Of a stretch of DNA of 64,000 nucleotides, positions 57,301-64,000 are shown piece after piece. The notes beneath the pieces were generated by a model. The model saw only the letters and a program-made list of their open reading frames with translations. It made no database searches and was not told the DNA's origin. Each line of letters opens with the position of its first letter. Within the stretch, counting starts at the first letter, position 1. This DNA is from Eucalyptus grandis (taxonomy: Eukaryota > Streptophyta > Magnoliopsida > Myrtales > Myrtaceae), in contig NC_052622.1 of the NCBI RefSeq assembly GCF_016545825.1, forward strand, positions 42,741,263 through 42,805,262, in the 5' to 3' direction. Made by a program: the position numbers and the translations under genes.

Positions 57301-59476
57301 CTCCTCCCAGTGGACGTCTTTTCCCCTGGAATCGACACCCTCTCTCTTACTTTCTTTCCTCTCAATGTGTCATAATAATTTATAATTACTTTTATTATTT
57401 AATTTTTTTATAATTAAAAATAAATTGTCATTCTCATAATAAATTAAAGATTATCATCCAATTATTTCTCTTTTTATAATACCGCCTCACCAACTTCTTT
57501 TTGTGATATAGCATATTTTCTTTCTTTATTTCATCAACCAAATATTCTTTATTTTGCTGACCGAATTTCGTCTCAATGCATTTTTTTCTTCTTATACTTT
57601 TGCCTTCTCATGTTTCCTTTTTTGTATCACAAAAGTAGATATGCCAATATATGAGAGAAACTTTTAAGAATAACAAACTCCTCCCAATCTCTCGCATACG
57701 CATATATTGGAATACCACGTTGATCACTTTGAGCTGCCGTATGCCCAAAATTTTGGCAACGGAATGACCTACTTGCTTCACAAACCATCCAATTTTGATT
57801 ACACACGTGCGGCATGTGCAAATACAATTAATAAATGTCCCTAAAATTATATGATATGCAATTTTAATATTTTTATTTAGGGGTTAAAAATTAATCCATT
57901 ATTTTTTATGCAATAAATGAATGATCGGATTGATAAAATTTAGGTATCAACAGTTCAATGTTATCTTTCAGTGATTACAAATTGACATAATCTATTGATG
58001 TGGCTTTCAATCCATTAAGTTTAAATGACAGACAATAATGAAAAGTTACACGTGGATAATAGAAATAAAATATCCATACCAAATCATGATATATATAATC
58101 AACATCATCAAATAACGACAAACATGTAAATGTCCTAATTTTCTTTTTCCATCTTTAAAGTAGATATATATATATATATATTATATATATATATATATTA
58201 TATATAGACATATCGACTCATCTTTTCATTATTCTAACTCAGCATATAATAATAATCCACGTTATCAATAATGTCTAATTTGTCTTTTGAGCAAACAAAA
58301 TGACTATATTGAACATTTACCGATAATTCATAAATCACATTGAATAAACAAAAATTTTGCAGTAACATTATATATTTGGTCAAAGTTTTTGGACCATTTA
58401 TGTCATTTTCCCAAAGATTATTAGTCCCATTGAAAGAGCACAATGATCATATTGACCCAAATTAAAATTCAATGATCAAACTAAACATTATTTTAGATTT
58501 AAAAAGCCACTTTTTATTATATCATATGACCAAATCGAATATTAAAGCATGATGTCTTACAACATCTAGTGTGATTTTGATTGCCCACACAAAAAAATAT
58601 AAACAATCTCACATTGGACAATCCATTTGAATATTAGCATGTATTCTACTTGATTTATGAAGTTAAGCGCCGAATTTCACAAGTTGAGATATTTGTTGTC
58701 TAATCCTTAAAATCCTTAAAATAATAGAATAAAATAAAATAATAATAAGTGCTCTTTCAAGTGTTATAATCACTCAAACATATAAGTATATTCCTGTCAT
58801 ATATTACATTCTAGCCTATAGTAGCCTCATCTAATTGTTCAATAATATATACCGTGGAGAAATATCCTGGAGCTTGAAACACTCCGGAAGAAAATACCCG
58901 GATGATTTCTCGTTCGCTTCATCGGACGATGGAGCTGCTCGAAGATGGCGCGATTCTATCTTCTTTCATTGGCTGTGCTTGCACAACATGTGCGCGCATG
59001 TGTGACTTGGAGATAAGCAAAGCAACTGTTTGGGATAAGGACGCAGACGTATTCATATGACAACTCCAGGACTTCACATGTTGGAAAGGCACTAGAAGAC
59101 AGAGAATATCCCTTCAACAGTGAAACATCATTCAAAGGATTTGGCATGGATTACAGTGTGGCCTTTAGAGAGGGAATTTCCTCCTCCTCCTCCTCCTCCT
59201 CCTCTTCTTCTTCTTCTTCTTCTTTAATCAATGTAAACACCTAAGTCACCAAAGATCTATGATCATCCAAATCATCAATGCAATCCAAATCCACATAATC
59301 TATGTTCTCATGACTATTATAATCATTTTGATATTTTATTTTACCGAATCAATTTCATAATTTTTCAATGAGTCTTACCTAATCATTTCATATAATAGCT
59401 AACAATACTCCTCGAATGTGGAATTGGAGCAATTCCCATAGGTACGATTCTATTTTGTAATCATGTTCACTCCTAA
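57301..59476. other. AT-rich intergenic DNA with simple repeats
   Basis: No gene is recognised. It contains an AT-dinucleotide tract at 58161-58206 and a (CCT)n(CTT)n tract at 59179-59223. A minus-strand frame at 58956-59147 has no recognisable domain. 59430-59477 is the right end of a hAT-like element. Confidence 0.45.
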
Positions 59477-62138
59477 AAAGTTCTTGATTCGCATTCCTCG
59501 TCAATCAACAGTCAATTCAAGACCGAAACTAGGAAACTTTTCAAAGTCCCAACCCCTTTTTTATCCCCTGACTTTCCCAATTCTCGACTAGCCCTCCCCT
59601 GTCCTTTGTGGTCAGCACTTAGCAGGAGAGACTCTTTCCTCTGCAGCAAAGTTGCGATTTTGTTCTTTTCTCTCGATCAGTGTTTACCGCACGCGATAGC
59701 AAGTCTCGTGACATTTTTATGAATTAATGCGCACAAATCACGTGTTTCATCGAATGGCAGACACCGTCGTAGGAATTATCTCGAGCTCCAAGTGCCTTGA
59801 GTTAATTTTGTAATCGAATTGTCCCACGAAAGTTTTAGTGTTTGGTAAAACTATTCCAAAAATTTTCGAGACAAATTTCATTTTTCGTAAATTAAAATGC
59901 TCAAAGCGGCTGTCCATCCATACACTATTTACCTACAACCCATATCGTTGCTTTGTGAAAGATTTCTCAAAATCATCGTTAGCATTATTGATTTTACCTC
60001 AAAAGGACATATTTGTGTCGTGTTTCATTGCTTATTGCAAGATAGACTAACAAGCAGTCTACCACGCAAGAAGGTGTAAGAAATTATGAAAATGATACAA
60101 GTTTGTTTCGATTGGTATAATATTGTGCTTTCAAGGGCGAAAGCCCCTATTAAAGTCCAAGTTTTGGGCCTTTTATATAATTGATTTGTTCTTCTTTTAA
60201 GTAGTCTTCTTATCTTTCTTGGAATAAAATATCCGGGCTCCATTTGGATTTTTTGTGCTAATGAAATATCCTCTCCCTCCCACCCTCCCTCCCCTCGGCT
60301 CTGATCTTCTCATGTCCCTTACGACAGAGCCACCTTTGAACGTGATCTCAATGTCTCTCTTTTGTGGCCCCTAGAGTTGGGGCTCAACTTCCGGTGAGCT
60401 TGGTGGCTGACGACCCGACGAGGTCACTGTGGCGGGGACCTCGAATTGTGGTTGACATTGTCTGAAAGGAGGGCGATTCAGTCTTTTAGCTCATAGGGTT
60501 TTGTTTGAGGATGGGCAATGGTGTCACGGGAAAGAGGAGGAAAATGGTAATGAATTGGAAAGTGGGGTTGATACATGGTACGCCATCGTTTATTTTGGTC
60601 TTCCATTTGTAATTATAAGAAGGAAACTTCACTTATTTTTCGCTTGTGATAAGTAGCTTTCAATACGGGAGCAAAAACACGTTTCCATCAATGTCGTTTT
60701 GGACATATAGGCATGTAATTGAAGGCTGCGCTCTGGACTTTTCTAGCGATAACATGCGATGCTCTTTGCATTTACGTGGTAAGCCAAGCATCTCAGGCTG
60801 TCACATTAAAGTTAGAGATGGCAATTGAAAGAGACAAAAGCTGGACAAGTTTGTATGCCCAATTCCCACTCTCCGTGGGCATTTGGGGTTCTGACACCCC
60901 ACTTTGGGCCCGTTTGGTTCAACTTTGGGGAAATGACTTTGAGAAAATGCAAATGTCTTTGAGGTAAAAGGGTTTTCCGAAATGTTATACCGTTTGGTAA
61001 ATTGTAATGTGAAATAGCATTGAAAAGTAATTTTAGCATAAACACCGTTTGACAAAATTCACATTTGTAATTGGCTTTTGCTATTATATATATATTAAGT
61101 CTGAAAATCAAATCCGGCGGTTGGCTAACCGCCGGCCAACTGCCGGACGGCCAAATTTGGCTTCCAGACTGCTAGATCTGGCCGTACCGTGGCCTCAAGA
61201 TCGCCAGATCTAGCTGTTCGGCGGCTTGAGGTTGCGACCTCGGGCGGCGTTGCTGGTTCGCGTGAGCCGAGCAACGCGGCTTGGGTTCGCACAACCTCGG
61301 CGGCGTCACCTGGCTCGCGGGCGCTCAGTGACGCCACTTGGGTCCGCGCGCGCCAGGCGACACCGCCTGGGTCACAGTCATGCCACCCCAAGTGGTGGTC
61401 ATCGAGGACACGCGACCCCCAGGTGGCGATGACGGCTGCCAGAGAAGCCTAACTCTGGGAAAGACAAAGATGAATGGGGAAGAAGATGAACAGTGACAAC
61501 TTGCATTTCCAAAATGTCCATTGCTCAAAGCAGGTCTAGAGGTGCATTGAGCTTTCAATATTGGGAATGCTAATATTTGGCCAATGAGCATTCCAAATTG
61601 TTTTTCAAAAATAAAATATTTTCCCCAAAGGGCTTTGGGGGCTCAAAATCCCTTAGAAAAGCTGAACCAAACAGGGCTCTATGTTGCCCCATATTTATGT
61701 TGAAATTAAGTTTTGATTTAGAAAAAAAAAATAACCTTATTCAAATTCGGTGCGTTGTGTTTTTTTAATCACTAGAAAAAAAGCAAGAATATGATTGTCA
61801 ATCAATTGTCTAATGAAAGAAAGATGATGAAGACTAGTTTGATTAAACCACACAACAGAAAAAAATAATAATAAGTTTGGTATTTAAAATGATTGAGGTG
61901 TAAAAATGACTAAATCCATTCTCGTCTTGCCTCATGAGTGGGGCAATTATTTTTTTAATCCATCCAAGTTTCAAAATCCGAGTGCTATGGGGTTTATGAG
62001 CACTGGGGCTTTGGGCATTGGAAATATTTATTGTGATAGGTTGAGTTGACATCTCTATCAAAATTGGAAAACATTGGATATTAAAGAATAAAGAGATGAG
62101 AATGAAACTTTATCTACTCCATGGCAATACTAGCTATC
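59477..62138. repeat. Segmental duplication, copy D2
   Basis: Second copy of the 37083-39420 segment, in the same orientation, without the bHLH gene. It begins right after a hAT-like element end and is cut at its other side by the Tat-like LTR at 62139. Confidence 0.9.
60906..61677. mobile_element. Non-autonomous TIR element in D2
   Basis: The left end is GGGCCCGTTTGGTTCAACTT. The right end, reverse-complemented, is AGCCCTGTTTGGTTCAGCTT. The empty site is present in D1 (ccccactttatgtcgcccc, about 38808). A 3-bp TTA-like duplication is plausible (PIF/Harbinger type). The interior 61110-61450 is GC-rich and non-coding. Confidence 0.75.
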
Positions 62139-64000
62139 TGTTGACACCTAAATTTTAGCGACCTAATTAATCATTTATTGCATTAAAAATTAGGGGTCAA
62201 TTTTATCCCTGAAAAAATAATTAATTGCATAGCATACAGATTTAAGTGCATTTGCATTTTTTGCATTTGTTTATTGGATCGGTGGCGGATGAGTTCGAAT
62301 TAATGGTTATGAGCTTTAAATTGACAGGCTAGACTAAGCCCACAAAGAAAGCAAATCGGTCCAAGCCCGTATCCTCGGAGATATTTTACAGATTTATCTT
62401 TGTGAGATTTCAATTCAAAAGCAAATATTACGTTTGGAAAAAACAAATATCGCGTTTGAAAAGAAATCTTCGTGGATATGGATTTAGAAAATTTAAAAAC
62501 CCTAATCCGTGCCCTATAAATAAGTAAACATACGTAGGGTTTGAAGGGGGCCACACATTGATAGAGACGGCCATTGAGAGATACCGGGAGGGAGTGGAGA
62601 AAAGCTCGACGGTTTTGTCAAAAATCAGATCGCAGAGAGAGAATCCTGTTCGCATAAGAAAAGGGAGAAGTCGGCGGAGCGCTGGCGAGGTTTCGTTCAA
62701 GGAGAGAGCATAATCCACTACATCTAGTCCACGTTTTCAAGGAGTCATGACAAAAAGGAGTCCCACATGCGGCCGCACCATCAAAAAATACGCAGATCAC
62801 TTCATCACATCATCAGTGCATCTCGTCATCATCCTTGGCCACCTTACAAGCGATCTTAGCGATTTATTTTGAGGAGTACGCCCAACGCTCCATTGACCCG
62901 GTGACACTACTCAGCAAACACCGACAATTCCTCTTTACCCTTGCAACAACAAATCGTGGACCGGGCTGCACCTCCAGCTCCCTGCAACATGACGATTTGC
63001 TGTCCAGCCGAGGTGCGACCTTCGACGATGATCACACACCAAGGAGCCTCCGATGACGAAGGTCGAAAGCTCACGACGTTCAGATTTTGGCGGCTCTAAC
63101 AAAGCTCCACTTGGCGATGCTTGGAGATCAACATGGAATGAGAGAAAATTTTCCAAGCGTCCTTGACGTGCCCGAGACCTCCACCGATCCACTTATTTTG
63201 CTCTCGTTTGAATTTTTATTATTGCAGGTCTTCCTTGACTGAATCCAGTCACCTCCCCTGCAGCACCATGACCCACGAACAGCACCAAGAAACCTAGCCA
63301 AGCATCGCTGTGTTCTGTTTCGCAGGTCCTCAGAAGCTTGTCCTCGATCACTAATCCAAGCTGAAGCCAAGGGGCACCCCAGGTCGAGCCAAATTCTTCC
63401 ACCGCCCCACGTTTGGTTGTGACAATCGCGAAGGTCCGAGTTCGAGCCACCGCTGAACATATTTCAACGCTCTAAGTCCCAACAATTCCAAGCGAGATCT
63501 CGGCCCAGCGTGTCTTCTGCAAGTCTTTCCAGCGAGTTTCCCACGATGAGTAACCTTGGTTGGGCCACATCAAGCTGCAGCAACGTGTCTGGTTCCATAC
63601 AATCGAGACCGATCCTGCAAAGTTCTATTCTTTATTTTTACTGCAGATTTTTTTTTTTGGCACGGTTTCATACCCATTACACGTATAAGATGCCACTTTC
63701 TTATTTCTTTTAATGTGTAGAAGTGGCCTGAGAGGGTTGCTCGGTCAAAGTCTTCAGTGGAGGCATTCGGCAAGCATCCGAGTCACTAACATTTGCACAA
63801 GAGAAGGGCACACGTCCTTTGAGTAAAGGAGGGCGTATGCATTGAAAGGAGGGAGGATTTCGTACACTTATTTTATAGAAATTTGGAGCATCTCCCAATT
63901 GTGGTTCTCTAGGTTTCTCGGGAGCTGCACGCAAAGCCCCTGGCGGGTATCCATCCCGTGAGCCTTGCTGAGCACCACCACGTCGTGGGTCGTGAGTAGC
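62139..64000 (+). mobile_element. Tat-like Gypsy LTR, truncated by the window end
   Basis: It starts TGTTGACACCTAAATTTTAG and is homologous to the solo LTR at 19986 (tttatccctgaaaaaat, ttgcatagcata, actaagcccac). A TATA box gccctataaataag is near 62511. The GC-rich downstream part diverges strongly from the first copy. If it has a similar length it ends about 0.75 kb outside the window, so whether gag-pol follows cannot be seen. Short frames at 62835-63934 are not called. Confidence 0.75.

Noticed and set aside
58956..59147. 63-codon minus-strand frame with several Cys
   Set aside because: No signal peptide, no regular Cys pattern and no second copy.

Overview
This is plant nuclear DNA, almost certainly from a woody eudicot. 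The evidence is introns with GT-AG borders, plant gene families (a JAM-type bHLH factor, a CYP94 P450, a potato-type-I protease inhibitor), plant L1, Ty1/copia and Tat-like LTR elements, and many small TIR elements. The AT-rich background and the TIR families recall Myrtaceae such as Eucalyptus, but that is an impression and not a measurement. Most of the window is transposon and duplication debris with a few genes in it.

0.5-20 kb: a tandem segmental duplication. Copy A (about 0.5-14.8 kb) carries a secreted-peptide precursor gene expanded to eight repeat units. Copy B (about 15.3-19.9 kb) carries a short paralogue with one unit. Copy A was split by a full-length but decayed LINE with a perfect 16-bp target duplication, whose empty site is preserved in copy B. 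Copy B was hit by a TIR element whose empty site is preserved in copy A. A third, gene-less promoter copy lies at 16.5 kb.

20-34 kb: a Tat-like solo LTR with a CCCAT target duplication, then a 1.25-kb tandem duplication containing two F-box gene stubs. Its second unit was invaded by a Mutator-type MITE, a Ty1/copia element (two LTRs identical by eye, TSD ATCTT) and a hAT-like element.

35-49 kb: the gene-bearing part. It holds a JAM3/bHLH3-like regulator (minus strand, one frameshift), a two-exon potato inhibitor I gene (minus strand, one frameshift) and a CYP94 family P450 (plus strand, several lesions). All three belong to families tied to jasmonate or wound responses. The bHLH upstream region (37.08-39.42 kb) is duplicated at 59.48-62.14 kb.

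49-64 kb: TIR elements, a 947-bp solo LTR with TSD GCCTC, a 1.35-kb foldback element with minisatellite arms, the second copy of the bHLH-upstream segment (itself hit by a TIR element), and a Tat-like LTR running off the window end. Single-base frameshifts recur in otherwise well-preserved genes, so residual assembly indels must be separated from true pseudogenes.
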